Positions 1-8,363 of a DNA stretch of 64,000 nucleotides are shown piece after piece. A model generated the notes under the pieces. That model was not told the DNA's origin. It saw only the letters and a program-made list of their open reading frames with translations, and searched no databases. A program made the translations under genes and the position numbers. The DNA comes from Mycobacterium sp. Root265. GTDB lineage: Bacteria > Actinomycetota > Actinomycetes > Mycobacteriales > Mycobacteriaceae. The stretch spans positions 1 to 64,000 of the forward strand of contig NZ_LMJA01000031.1 in the NCBI RefSeq assembly GCF_001428895.1. Direction: 5' to 3'. How positions within the stretch are numbered: the first letter of the stretch is position 1; every line of letters starts with the position of its first letter.

Positions 1-198
1 ACCATCCGACCACACCAAGCCATCCAGGACCACACCCCACAGCAGGCATACCTAAACCCAATTAACCAAAAAAACCTGCCAACTTCTTGACTCAAGACAC
101 CGAATCATGGCCCCACGCAAGCACTCACATCAACACATCGGTGACGATCATGGCCGATCAGTGTGCACGCGACTGGCCTGGAACAGCACAGCCGCCCA
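1..198. other. left-edge noncoding stretch
   Basis: No convincing gene is seen. The first 100 bases are noticeably richer in A and less GC-biased than the rest of the window, and the short open frames that cross it run into the regulator gene in the wrong frame. It may hold the 3' flank of a gene outside the window. Confidence 0.5.
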
Positions 199-483
199 CT
201 AACCGGTACTGGACAGATCCATATCCGGCAGGCAGATGCGGGCCAGTTCGTCCAGTGGGATCCCCAGCACCGTGGCGAGCGCCGCGACGGTGGTGAACGC
301 CGGCGTGGCCAGGCGCCCGGTCTCGATCTTGCGCAGCGTCTCCGGTGAGATCGACGCGGCGTGCGCCACCTCGGCGGGCTTGCGGTCGCCCCGGCATTCC
401 CGCAGGAACGCGCCCAGGCGCTGACCGGCGGCACGCTGTTGCGGAGTCAAGGGTGATCGGACCATGCGACGAGAATACGCCAT
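199..483 (-). CDS. XRE-family helix-turn-helix regulator
   Basis: A 94-residue protein that is almost entirely one Cro/C1-type helix-turn-helix domain, about residues 20-80. Helix 2 and the recognition helix read AEVAHAASISPETLRKIETG, followed by a second helical half (VAALATVLGIPLDELA). It has no sensor or catalytic domain. It is divergent from the methionine aminopeptidase, and the 69 bp between the two starts hold two copies of a GGTAT-4-ATACC dyad, a good candidate for its own operator. The upstream dyad begins 4 bp before the chosen ATG (483), so the message is probably leaderless or starts at the internal ATG seven codons in. Function as a local repressor of itself and map is inferred. 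Confidence 0.85.
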   Translation of the reverse strand: MAYSRRMVRSPLTPQQRAAGQRLGAFLRECRGDRKPAEVAHAASISPETLRKIETGRLATPAFTTVAALATVLGIPLDELARICLPDMDLSSTG

Positions 484-486
484 GCC

Positions 487-531
487 GGTATGAAAATACC
501 GAGATCTCCGCTAGGCTGGTATTTCTATACC
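487..531. promoter_or_regulatory. paired operators in the XRE/map divergent promoter
   Basis: Two 14-bp dyads with the same arms, GGTAT-GAAA-ATACC (487-500) and GGTAT-TTCT-ATACC (518-531), lie 31 bp centre to centre, about three helical turns. The spacer of one is the reverse complement of GAAA-like sequence in the other (TTCT), so the sites are near identical in opposite orientation. An 8-bp palindrome GAGATCTC (501-508) sits between them. Spacing on one DNA face suggests cooperative binding by the XRE dimer encoded next to it. Confidence 0.7.
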
Positions 532-552
532 GCTCGTTGAACAGGATTGTGC

Positions 553-1323
553 ATGCTGGAATTGAAGACGCCCCATGAGGTCGAGGCGATGCGCACCACG
601 GGTGCCTTCATCGCCGAACTACTAGAGGACCTGCACTCCCGGGCCGCGGTAGGGGTCAATCTGCTGGACCTCGAATACCGGGCCCGCCAGTTGATCGAGG
701 ACCGTGGCGCGGTGTCCTGCTATTGGGATTACGCGCCGTCCTTCGGCCGCGGGCCGTTCCGCAATGTCATCTGCCTATCGGTCAATGACGCGGTGCTGCA
801 CGGCCTTCCGCATGACTACGTGCTGCGCGACGGTGACCTGCTGAGCATGGACATCGCGGTGTCGATCGACGGCTGGGTGGCCGATTCGGCGCGCAGTCTG
901 ATCGTCGGCACCCCCCGCCCCGAAGACCAACGGGTCATAGAGGCCACCGAACGCGCACTGGATGCCGCCATTGCCGCCGCCCTTCCAGGCGGTCGCCTCG
1001 GCGACATCTCCGCGGCCATCAGTGCGGTCGCCGACGAATACCGCTACCCCGTCAACACCGAATTCGGCGGGCACGGCCTGGGCCGCACCATGCACGAAGA
1101 CCCGCATGTCTCCAACCGGGGACGTGCCGGTCGCGGGCTGGTGCTGCGACCCGGCCTGACGCTTGCGCTGGAACCCTGGTTCGCCCAGGGCACCAGCAAG
1201 ATCGTCTACGACCGAGACGGGTGGACTCTCCGATCGGCCGACGGATCGCGCACCGCCCACTCCGAACACACCATCGCCGTCACCGACGGGTCACCCCTCG
1301 TGTTGACCCGCCGGGCGGCCTGA
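553..1323 (+). CDS. map: type I methionine aminopeptidase
   Basis: Removes the initiator methionine from nascent proteins in the cytoplasm. The pita-bread fold is complete and all five metal ligands are visible: Asp100 (SMDIA), Asp111 (VADSA), His174 (GGHGLG), Glu207 (ALEPW) and Glu238 (SEHT), with His83 in VLHGLP. Length 256 residues matches the core enzyme without the SH3-binding N-terminal extension. An upstream TTG at 547 is in frame, but ATG 553 is preferred because AGGA lies 6 nt before it. Mycobacteria have more than one map gene; this copy is paired with a divergent XRE regulator and two operators, so it is likely regulated rather than the housekeeping copy. That last point is inference. 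Confidence 0.93.
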   Translation: MLELKTPHEVEAMRTTGAFIAELLEDLHSRAAVGVNLLDLEYRARQLIEDRGAVSCYWDYAPSFGRGPFRNVICLSVNDAVLHGLPHDYVLRDGDLLSMDIAVSIDGWVADSARSLIVGTPRPEDQRVIEATERALDAAIAAALPGGRLGDISAAISAVADEYRYPVNTEFGGHGLGRTMHEDPHVSNRGRAGRGLVLRPGLTLALEPWFAQGTSKIVYDRDGWTLRSADGSRTAHSEHTIAVTDGSPLVLTRRAA

Positions 1324-1327
1324 TCCC

Positions 1328-1603
1328 CTACAGGTGCGGGGCTTCCTTGATCTTCGACTCCGGCGTACCCGCCGTCTGACACCAGGTCTGCACGGCCAGC
1401 CGGGTCCCGGTGACCTCCAACTGCGCTGCGTCGGTGCCCTTTTCGTCCTTGAGCATCTTGGCCACAGCTTCGTTCTGCGTCTTCTCGTCCTGGCCGATGA
1501 AGTCCTCGCACTTGGTGTCACCACCGGTGACCGACGGCGAGCACCCGACCAGCATGGCCCCGACGGCCATTCCCGCTAGCAACACACTTGCCGAACGCTT
1601 CAC
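1328..1603 (-). CDS. small lipoprotein, HdeA-like
   Basis: A 91-residue protein with an N-terminal signal ending in a lipobox (GAMLVGC), so it should be lipid-anchored outside the membrane. After the anchor there are two further cysteines (TKCEDFIG and TWCQTA), and the segment CEDFIGQDEKTQNEAVAKM resembles the HdeA acid-chaperone fold found in several mycobacterial lipoproteins. The start is taken at GTG 1603 because GGAGAG precedes it; an ATG 33 bp further upstream would add a charged leader that spoils the signal peptide. It ends 4 bp from the convergent map stop codon. The HdeA assignment is by appearance only. Confidence 0.75.
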   Translation of the reverse strand: MKRSASVLLAGMAVGAMLVGCSPSVTGGDTKCEDFIGQDEKTQNEAVAKMLKDEKGTDAAQLEVTGTRLAVQTWCQTAGTPESKIKEAPHL

Positions 1604-1704
1604 TGTGCTCTCCAACCTCGTGCGTCCCGTACGCATCGTCGCAACGTTTGTACCCGACGAAGGCCCCGTCGAAACCTGCCGGTGGTCCCCGTCACGGCCG
1701 CGCC

Positions 1705-1717
1705 TAAAGTCTCATGC
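1705..1717 (+). promoter_or_regulatory. leaderless promoter of menB
   Basis: TAAAGT (1705-1710) is a good mycobacterial -10 element and lies 7 nt before GTG 1718. No Shine-Dalgarno is present before that GTG, so transcription and translation most likely begin together. This decides the start over the in-frame GTG at 1682. Confidence 0.65.
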
Positions 1718-2632
1718 GTGACCACTGCGAACCCGTTCGACCCGTCCCTCTGGCAGCCCGTCGCCGGCTTCGAGCTGACCGACATCACCTTCCACCGGCA
1801 CGTCGTCGACGGGGTGCGCCGGCCCACCGTCCGGATCGCCTTCGACCGGCCCGACGTGCGCAATGCGTTCCGACCGCACACCGTGGACGAGCTCTACCGG
1901 GTGCTCGACCATGCCCGGATGTCCCCCGACGTCGGCGTCATCCTGCTGACCGGCAACGGCCCATCGGCCAAGGACGGCGGGTGGGCGTTCTGCTCCGGCG
2001 GTGACCAGCGCATCCGCGGCCGCACCGGCTACCAGTACGCGGAGGGAGAGACCGCCGAGACCGTGGACCCGGCCCGGGCCGGCCGACTACACATCCTGGA
2101 GGTGCAGCGCCTCATCCGGTTCATGCCCAAGGTGGTCATCTGCCTGGTCAACGGCTGGGCGGCCGGCGGCGGGCACAGCCTGCACGTGACCTGCGATCTG
2201 ACCCTGGCCAGCCGCGAGCACGCCCGGTTCAAGCAGACCGACGCCGACGTCGGCAGCTTCGACGGCGGCTTCGGCAGCGCCTATTTGGCACGGCAGACCG
2301 GCCAGAAGTTCGCCCGCGAGATCTTCTTCCTCGGCCGGGCCTACGACGCGCAGACCATGTACCAGATGGGCGCGGTGAATGACGTCGTCGACCATGCGGA
2401 GCTGGAGACCGTTGGATTGGAATGGGCCGACGAGATCAACGGCAAGTCCCCGCAGGCCATCCGGATGCTCAAGTTCGGCTTCAACCTGATCGACGACGGC
2501 CTGGTGGGCCAGCAGGTATTCGCCGGTGAGGCAACGCGTTTGGCGTACATGACCGATGAAGCCGTGGAGGGCCGTGACGCGTTCCTGGAGAAGCGCGACC
2601 CGGACTGGAGCGGTTTCCCCCGCTACTTCTGA
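1718..2632 (+). CDS. menB: 1,4-dihydroxy-2-naphthoyl-CoA synthase
   Basis: Crotonase-fold enzyme that cyclises O-succinylbenzoyl-CoA to dihydroxynaphthoyl-CoA in menaquinone synthesis. The 304-residue protein has the MenB signature WAFCSGGDQRIRGRTGY, the oxyanion-hole segment VNGWAAGGGHSLHVTCDLTLAS, the DVGSFDGGFGSAYLARQTGQ active-site region, and the family C-terminus AFLEKRDPDWSGFPRYF. GTG 1718 follows a leaderless -10. The order menB, then an SDR, matches M. tuberculosis Rv0548c-Rv0547c, and menE and menA lie in the same window. Confidence 0.96.
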   Translation: MTTANPFDPSLWQPVAGFELTDITFHRHVVDGVRRPTVRIAFDRPDVRNAFRPHTVDELYRVLDHARMSPDVGVILLTGNGPSAKDGGWAFCSGGDQRIRGRTGYQYAEGETAETVDPARAGRLHILEVQRLIRFMPKVVICLVNGWAAGGGHSLHVTCDLTLASREHARFKQTDADVGSFDGGFGSAYLARQTGQKFAREIFFLGRAYDAQTMYQMGAVNDVVDHAELETVGLEWADEINGKSPQAIRMLKFGFNLIDDGLVGQQVFAGEATRLAYMTDEAVEGRDAFLEKRDPDWSGFPRYF

Positions 2633-2685
2633 CCGATCTCGGGCGGGTGAGCGAGCGCCGACGCGCCCAAACCTAGACTGTCGCG

Positions 2686-3555
2686 GTGAGTAAGAACCCT
2701 TTGCGCCGGCTGTCCGACGCCGTGCTGCTGACCAGCATGCGACCACCGCTGACCGAATACCTGGGCCGCGGCCCCGAGGTCGAGCTGCGCGGTAAGCGCG
2801 TCCTGATCACCGGGGCGTCCTCCGGTATCGGCGAAGCCTCGGCGGTGAAGCTGGCCAAACTGGGCGCCAGCGTCATTGTGGTGGCGCGCCGGGAGGATCT
2901 GCTCGGCGCGGTGGCCGACCGGATCCGGGACAACGGCGGTATCGCGGAGGCCGTCACCGCCGACCTGTCCGATCTGGACGCCGTCGATGCGCTGGCCGCC
3001 CGCGTGGTGGAAAGCCATGGCGGCGTGGACATCCTGGTCAACAACGCCGGCCGCTCGATCCGGCGGCCGCTGATCGAATCGCTGGAACGCTGGCATGACA
3101 TCGAGCGCACCATGGCGCTGAACTACTACGCGCCGCTGCGCCTGATGCGCGCCCTGGTGCCGGGCATGATCGCCCGCGGCGACGGGCACGTCATCAACGT
3201 GTCCACCTGGGGTGTGATGAACGAATCCTCCCCGCTGTTCGGCGCATACCAGGCATCCAAGGCCGCGCTGACCGCCGCCAGCCGGGTGGCGGAGACCGAA
3301 TGGTCGGGCAAGGGTGTGCACTCCACCACGCTGTACTACCCGCTGGTGAAGACCCCGATGATCGAGCCGACCAAGGAGTTCGTGGCGATGCCGGGTCTGT
3401 CCGCCGAGGAGGCCGCCGACTGGATGGTGACCGCGGCCCGCACCCGCCCGGTGCGCATCGCGCCGCGGATGGCGGTGACCGCCAAGGCGCTGGACAGCGT
3501 GGCGCCCGGGCTGTTGGGCGCGATCATGAAGCGCGGCGTGGTGGAGCCCTCGTAA
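2686..3555 (+). CDS. SDR-family oxidoreductase (Rv0547c-like)
   Basis: Classical-type short-chain dehydrogenase of 289 residues. The Rossmann glycine motif is TGASSGIG (about residues 43-50), followed by VVARRE, the structural NNAG, a catalytic serine in INVSTWG, and YQASK with the active Tyr and Lys. The extra N-terminal 35 residues and a C-terminal tail (LLGAIMKRGVV) are typical of membrane-associated acyl-reductase-like SDRs. TAGACT (2674-2679) is 6 nt before GTG 2686, so the mRNA is probably leaderless. Position next to menB matches Rv0547c; substrate unknown. Confidence 0.88.
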   Translation: MSKNPLRRLSDAVLLTSMRPPLTEYLGRGPEVELRGKRVLITGASSGIGEASAVKLAKLGASVIVVARREDLLGAVADRIRDNGGIAEAVTADLSDLDAVDALAARVVESHGGVDILVNNAGRSIRRPLIESLERWHDIERTMALNYYAPLRLMRALVPGMIARGDGHVINVSTWGVMNESSPLFGAYQASKAALTAASRVAETEWSGKGVHSTTLYYPLVKTPMIEPTKEFVAMPGLSAEEAADWMVTAARTRPVRIAPRMAVTAKALDSVAPGLLGAIMKRGVVEPS

Positions 3556-3587
3556 ATTTCACGGCACGGCACATACCATCAGCACTC

Positions 3588-5675
3588 ATGCTGAGCCTGG
3601 ACTGGATCCGGCAGCGGGACCCCGAGTACGACGCGCTGCGCCGCGCCGTCCGGGCGGCCATCGTCCTTCCCATCGCGGCGGCGGTCAGCTTCCTGCTCGC
3701 CGGCGGCACCCAGGCGCCGATGTTCGCCATCTTCGGTTCGGTGGCGTTGCTGATCATCGCCGACTTTCCCGGCAACCGGTCCGCGCGCGCCCTGGCGTAT
3801 GCCGGACTGGGTTTCAACGGCGCGGTGCTGATCAGCGTCGGCACCCTGGTTGCGCCGTACCCGTGGCTCAGCGTCGGGCTGATGTTCGTACTCGGCGTGA
3901 CGGTGATGTTCGCCGGGGTGCTCAGCGAGACCGTCGCCGCCGGGCAGCGCGCCACCTTGCTGACCTTCGTGCTGCCTGCGTGCACACCACCCGGCCCGAT
4001 CACCGAACGCCTGTCCGGATGGCTCATCGCACTGGCCGTGTGCGTGCCCGCGGCGCTGTTCCTGCTCCCGCCGCGGCATCACGACGATCTGCGCCGCCAC
4101 GCGGCCAGCGTGTGCCGCGCACTCACCGATTGCCTGGAGGGCGTCGCGTCGACCAAGGACGTGACCCGGGCGATGAACGCGCTGTGGGCCAACTTCGTCA
4201 ACGCCGACTTCCGACCGGTCGCCCTGACCGCGGGCAGCCGGGCCCTGGTCCGCGTCGTCGACGACCTCGGCTGGCTGTCCGACCGGATCACCGACCGGAC
4301 CGGCGCCGCACTCGGCGACATGAAACCACCCATCGTCGCCGTGCTGCGCGACTGCGCGGCGGTGCTCACCATCTCCGAACCGCGACTGCGCGCCGCCCGG
4401 GGCGCCGAGCTCAACACCGCGCTGACCGATCTGCGCGCGATCGCCCAGGGCCGCTACCGCGAGGACATCGAGCAGATCCTCGCGGTGCCCGATGACGACA
4501 CCGCCGTCGAGGTCGGTCGGATGCTGTTGGGACGCCGCACCTTCTCGGCCACCGTCGGGGTCACCGGACGCATCATCCGCAACGCCGCGCTGGCCGATGC
4601 CCGGCCGGTCTGGGCGCGGGTGCTCGGGCGTGGGCTCCCCGAAACCGGCACCGCGGACTGGGTGATGCCCGAGACCACGGCCGTAGCGGCCATCACCAAG
4701 GGATTCCTGGCCACCCGGGCACTGGTGCTGCGCAACAGCCTGCGCACCGGGCTGGGCCTGGCGCTGGCCGTCGCGGTCACCCACGTGTTCCCCGTGGAGC
4801 ACGGGTTCTGGGTGGTCCTGGGCGCCCTGTCGGTGTTGCGCAGCAGTGCGCTCACCACCGGCACCCGGGTGCTGCGCGCGGTGGCCGGTACCGCACTCGG
4901 TTTCGGGCTGGGCGTCGCCGTGATCGAACTGGTCGGCGTCGACCCGGTGGTCATGTGGCTGCTGCTGCCGGTGGTCGCATTCGGCTCGGCCTTCGTCCCC
5001 GAGGTGGCGTCGTTCATCGCCGGACAGGCGGCGTTCACGATGATGGTGCTGATCATCTTCAACCTCATCCAGCCCTCGGGCTGGGCGGTGGGGCTCATCC
5101 GCGTCGAGGATGTCGTGGTGGGTGCGCTCGTCGGCGTCGCCGTCTCGGTGTTGTTGTGGCCCCGAGGAGCATCGGCGCCGACGGCCAGAGCGGTGGACCA
5201 CGCCCATGCGGCCGGCGTGGCGTTGCTGCGGGCCGCGGTGCGCCGCGTCATCCGCGGATCGTCCGAGGCCACCGACGGCCAGGTGTTCACGCTCAGCCGC
5301 AGCGCGCTGGAGGCCAGCCGGAGCCTCGATGATGCGGTGCGGCAATATCTTTCGGAGAACGGCGGCCACAATGACGTCCGGGCGCCGATCGTCCGGGCGG
5401 CCAACCGCGCGGTGCGGCTGCGGGCCGCCGCCGAGCTGGTGGCCGATGTGGTGCCGCCGCCGCTCGGGGTGTACCCGCGGGCGCGCGAGCTGCTGGAAGT
5501 GCACACCGAAGTCGTGTGCGCGCAAGATGCGTCGGGACCGCCGATCAGTGACGACTTCGTGCTTGCGCTGCGCGCCGAGGCCGGGGACAACCCGCTCTCG
5601 GTGTCCGCGGCGCTGCCGCTGCTCACCGTGGCGGCCCACCTCGGTGAACTCGAATTGCTTTACCCGGGTGGTTGA
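3588..5675 (+). CDS. FUSC-family integral membrane protein
   Basis: A 695-residue protein with two hydrophobic blocks, each of about five or six membrane segments (roughly residues 20-160 and 375-530), separated by soluble helical regions. This is the duplicated layout of FUSC/YccS/aromatic-acid exporter-like proteins. The second block (LRTGLGLALAVAVTHVFPVEHGFWVVLGALSVL) carries the typical FUSC signature. The open frame extends upstream to 3300, but that part overlaps the SDR gene; ATG 3588, 8 nt after TACCAT (3574-3579), is the credible start. It ends before a long hairpin shared with the convergent deacetylase operon. Substrate not predictable; efflux of aromatic or lipophilic acids is a family-level guess. 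Confidence 0.85.
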   Translation: MLSLDWIRQRDPEYDALRRAVRAAIVLPIAAAVSFLLAGGTQAPMFAIFGSVALLIIADFPGNRSARALAYAGLGFNGAVLISVGTLVAPYPWLSVGLMFVLGVTVMFAGVLSETVAAGQRATLLTFVLPACTPPGPITERLSGWLIALAVCVPAALFLLPPRHHDDLRRHAASVCRALTDCLEGVASTKDVTRAMNALWANFVNADFRPVALTAGSRALVRVVDDLGWLSDRITDRTGAALGDMKPPIVAVLRDCAAVLTISEPRLRAARGAELNTALTDLRAIAQGRYREDIEQILAVPDDDTAVEVGRMLLGRRTFSATVGVTGRIIRNAALADARPVWARVLGRGLPETGTADWVMPETTAVAAITKGFLATRALVLRNSLRTGLGLALAVAVTHVFPVEHGFWVVLGALSVLRSSALTTGTRVLRAVAGTALGFGLGVAVIELVGVDPVVMWLLLPVVAFGSAFVPEVASFIAGQAAFTMMVLIIFNLIQPSGWAVGLIRVEDVVVGALVGVAVSVLLWPRGASAPTARAVDHAHAAGVALLRAAVRRVIRGSSEATDGQVFTLSRSALEASRSLDDAVRQYLSENGGHNDVRAPIVRAANRAVRLRAAAELVADVVPPPLGVYPRARELLEVHTEVVCAQDASGPPISDDFVLALRAEAGDNPLSVSAALPLLTVAAHLGELELLYPGG

Positions 5676-5745
5676 CTCCAGCGAGCGTGCGCGGACTCCG
5701 GAAGACGGCGGCGTGTTGGCCCGCAGACACGCACGCTCGCGGGAG
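5676..5745. terminator. large intergenic hairpin between convergent units
   Basis: Perfect 11-base arms GCGAGCGTGCG (5681-5691) and CGCACGCTCGC (5730-5740) extend outwards with CTCC/GGAG after one mismatch, around a 38-nt loop. No T-run follows. It sits exactly between the stop codons of two convergent transcription units, so it may act as a bidirectional stop or RNA-stabilising structure. Confidence 0.55.
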
Positions 5746-5750
5746 TTCGG

Positions 5751-6623
5751 TCAGGGGCGGGTGATGGTGCGCGGCGGAAGTCCCAGCGAGCGCACATGCT
5801 CGGCAATGGCACCGAGGCTGGCGGTCCACACATCGGTGTGCTCGACGACGTAGCGCATCAGGTCACCGAGTTCGACGGCGCGGGACGCCCGCCCGCTCAG
5901 GAACGGGTGGTTGGTCAGCACCCAGCAGGCGCCCGCGTTGCGTAGCGCGTCGAACTCCAGCTGCCACAGTTCGCGCGCCTTGCGCGGGCTCTCGATCAAC
6001 CCGCTGCCGGCGATGTCGGGCAGATAGCAGTACTGCTCCCAGTCGTCGAGCGCCCACTGGATCGGGATTTCCACCAGTGACCGCGATCCGACCTCGAGCT
6101 CATACGGAATGTCGGCGTCCATCAGGCTGGAGTCGTAGAGGAAGCCGCGTTCGGCGAGCAATCCCGGTGTGCGCCAAGACAGATCCCACATCGGCGCGCG
6201 GTATCCCGCCGGGCGTACGCCGGCGACCTCGGCCAGCGCCTCCAGGCCCCGGTCGAGGGCCTCGATCTCCTCGTCCAGCGTCAGCGCGGTGGGCTGCTCG
6301 TGCAGATAGCCGTGGTGGGCGATCTCATGACCTGCGGCCACAATGGAGCGCACCGCCGCGGGATAGCGGTGTGCAGTGTGGCCGGGAACGAAGAACGTGG
6401 ACGGAATCTGGTGCTTGTCGAGCAAATCCAGGATGCGCGGGATGCCCACCAACGGCCCGTAGGCCTGATGGCTCATCACACTCATCCGGGCGCCGGCCGC
6501 CTCATTGCCCCACAGCACCGCCGACTCGGCATCCACATCGAAGGTGAACGACGCCGCCGCAACTTTGCCTTCCGGCCAACGGAATTCCCCGTCGCTTCGC
6601 TCGCCCCGACGAAATTCAGACAT
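5751..6623 (-). CDS. NodB-type polysaccharide/amide deacetylase (PuuE-like)
   Basis: Carbohydrate-esterase-4 fold, 290 residues, no signal peptide, hence cytoplasmic. Metal and catalytic motifs are FTFDVDAES (Asp pair), AAGHEIAHHGYLHE (two His ligands) and YRAPMWD. Cytoplasmic members of this branch include HpPgdA-like proteins and the allantoinase PuuE, which hydrolyse small cyclic or linear amides rather than glycans. It is the last gene of a five-gene overlapping operon and shares 8 bp with the ureohydrolase. The operon context points to hydrolysis of a nitrogen-rich small molecule. Confidence 0.85.
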   Translation of the reverse strand: MSEFRRGERSDGEFRWPEGKVAAASFTFDVDAESAVLWGNEAAGARMSVMSHQAYGPLVGIPRILDLLDKHQIPSTFFVPGHTAHRYPAAVRSIVAAGHEIAHHGYLHEQPTALTLDEEIEALDRGLEALAEVAGVRPAGYRAPMWDLSWRTPGLLAERGFLYDSSLMDADIPYELEVGSRSLVEIPIQWALDDWEQYCYLPDIAGSGLIESPRKARELWQLEFDALRNAGACWVLTNHPFLSGRASRAVELGDLMRYVVEHTDVWTASLGAIAEHVRSLGLPPRTITRP

Positions 6624-7605
6624 TGTCGGCCATCAGGGTGATCAGTTCATAGCCCAGGTTCGCCGCGGCCACCGCGGTCACCTCACCGCTGTCATAGGCG
6701 GGAGCGACCTCGACGACGTCGGCGCCGACGATGTGCAGACCACGCATGGCGCGCAGGATGGCCACCAGCTCCCGGCTGGTCATCCCGCCGATCTCCGGGG
6801 TGCCGGTACCGGGGGCGAACGCCGGGTCCAGCACATCGATGTCGACGGACACGTACACCGGGTGCTCCCCCACCCGCTCCCGGATCCGTTGCACCACACC
6901 GTCGACGCCGATGCGGTCGATATCGCGGCAGTGCACCACCGTGAAGCCGAGAGATTCGTCGTCGAGCAGATCGGCCCGGTCATACAGCGATCCGCGGATC
7001 CCGACGTGTGCGGAGCGGTCCTTGACCAGCAGACCCTGCTCGGCGGCCCGGCGGAACGGGGTGCCGTGGGTGCACGGCGCGCCGAAATAGGTGTCCCAGG
7101 TGTCCAGGTGCGCGTCGAAATGCACCAGCGCCACCGGACCGTGCACCCGGTTGATCGCCTGCAGCGCGGGCAGCGCGATGGTGTGGTCACCGCCGAAGAT
7201 CATCACCCGCTGCTCGGGCGTATTCAGCAGTCCGGCAATGCCTTCCCGCACCTGGTCGACCGCGGCCTCGATATCGAACGGGTTGGCCGCGATATCGCCG
7301 GCGTCGACCACCTGCGCCTGCGCGAAGGGGCTGACGTCCAGCGCCGGGTGGTACGGCTTGAGCAGCCGGGACACCTGACGAATCGCGGCAGGACCGAATC
7401 GGGCCCCCGGCCGGTAGGTGACGCCACTGTCGAACGGCACCCCGACCACCGCGATGTCGTAGCGGTCGACCTCGTGGCGCTGAGGCAGCCGCGCGAAGGT
7501 CGCCAGACCGGCGTAGCGGGGCACCTCCATCGCGTTGACCTGGCCGACGTTCCCCGACGCCGATCGCACATAAGGCTGGCTTGGCACCTGCTGTTCTCCT
7601 GTCAT
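6616..7605 (-). CDS. ureohydrolase (agmatinase / guanidinobutyrase-like)
   Basis: Arginase-family binuclear manganese hydrolase, 329 residues. Ligand motifs are all present: GGDHTIALP, HFDAHLDTWD, and SVDIDVLDPAFAPGTGTPEIGG. The loop FGAPCTHGTPFRRAAEQG resembles guanidinobutyrase and guanidinopropionase more than true agmatinase, as does YRPGARFGPAAIR near the N-terminus. It should release urea from a guanidino compound. ATG 7605 overlaps the upstream SDR stop as ATGA; an in-frame GTG at 7587 has GGAG 8 nt before it and is an equally good start. The exact substrate is not determinable from sequence. Confidence 0.9.
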   Translation of the reverse strand: MTGEQQVPSQPYVRSASGNVGQVNAMEVPRYAGLATFARLPQRHEVDRYDIAVVGVPFDSGVTYRPGARFGPAAIRQVSRLLKPYHPALDVSPFAQAQVVDAGDIAANPFDIEAAVDQVREGIAGLLNTPEQRVMIFGGDHTIALPALQAINRVHGPVALVHFDAHLDTWDTYFGAPCTHGTPFRRAAEQGLLVKDRSAHVGIRGSLYDRADLLDDESLGFTVVHCRDIDRIGVDGVVQRIRERVGEHPVYVSVDIDVLDPAFAPGTGTPEIGGMTSRELVAILRAMRGLHIVGADVVEVAPAYDSGEVTAVAAANLGYELITLMADNV

Positions 7606-8363
7606 GCTCTGGTCCTGGTGGATCCGCCGTTGCAGGCGATGACCTGCCCGACAATGGCGGCGACCTCGAAATCGGCCAAAAGTTCCACGGCGGCGGCGAT
7701 CTCATCGGGCCGCCCGATCCGGCCGAGTGGGATCGCCTCGGCGTAGCGGGCGTGCATGGTGGACAGATCGATTCCGGCGGCGTCGGCGTCGACCTGCAGT
7801 TGCGGGGTGTCGGTCACCCCGGGCGCCACCGCGTTGACGATGATGCCCTCGGGTGCGAGTTCGCGGCCCAGCGCTTTGACCAGAGCGATCAGTCCGGCCT
7901 TGGCGGCGGCGTACGCGGTGGCCTCGGGCCAGCCGGTGACACCCCATTCGCTGGCGATCACGACGACGCGGCCTTCGCCACCCCGGCGCATATGCGGTAG
8001 CACCGCCTGCACCAGGTGGAAGGTGCCACCCAGATTGGTGTCGACGATCCGCCACCAGTCCTGCTCATCGTGTTCGAGCAGCGGCGCCATCGTCATGTAG
8101 GCGTGGTTGGCGACCAGCACATCGAGTCCGCCGGTGGCCTCGGCCACCGTGTCGGCGATCCGCACGCATTCGTCCGGGTCGGCGACGTCACCGGCAACGG
8201 CCAGGCCACCGATCTCGGCGGCCAGCTCGTCCAGATCGGCGCCACCTCGAACGTCGTTGACCGCCACCGTCGCTCCGGTCGCGGCCAGCCGGCGGGCGTG
8301 GGCGGCACCCATCCCCTGCGCGGCGCCGGTCACCAGCACCACCCGGCCGTCCAGCGCCGTCAT
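7602..8363 (-). CDS. SDR-family oxidoreductase
   Basis: Short-chain dehydrogenase, 253 residues from ATG 8363, which overlaps the upstream SDR stop by ATGA. Cofactor motif TGAAQGMG, catalytic serine in VVIASEWG, and active site TAYAAAK are present. The usual NNAG motif is altered to VANHAYM, an unusual substitution. C-terminus is the family-typical VGQVIACNGGST. The frame runs 144 bp further upstream but that part is shadow over the preceding gene. Presumably oxidises or reduces an intermediate of the operon's pathway. Confidence 0.88.
   Translation of the reverse strand: MTALDGRVVLVTGAAQGMGAAHARRLAATGATVAVNDVRGGADLDELAAEIGGLAVAGDVADPDECVRIADTVAEATGGLDVLVANHAYMTMAPLLEHDEQDWWRIVDTNLGGTFHLVQAVLPHMRRGGEGRVVVIASEWGVTGWPEATAYAAAKAGLIALVKALGRELAPEGIIVNAVAPGVTDTPQLQVDADAAGIDLSTMHARYAEAIPLGRIGRPDEIAAAVELLADFEVAAIVGQVIACNGGSTRTRA

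Noticed and set aside
1-198. small gene at 87-296
   Set aside because: The frame runs through the XRE gene on the opposite strand, has no ribosome site and no recognisable protein pattern.
3300-3587. upstream extension of the FUSC frame
   Set aside because: It overlaps the SDR gene and encodes charged residues unlike a transporter N-terminus; ATG 3588 has its own -10.
3579-5639. 686-residue minus-strand frame opposite the FUSC gene
   Set aside because: Composition is that of a GC shadow; the plus strand shows a coherent membrane transporter.
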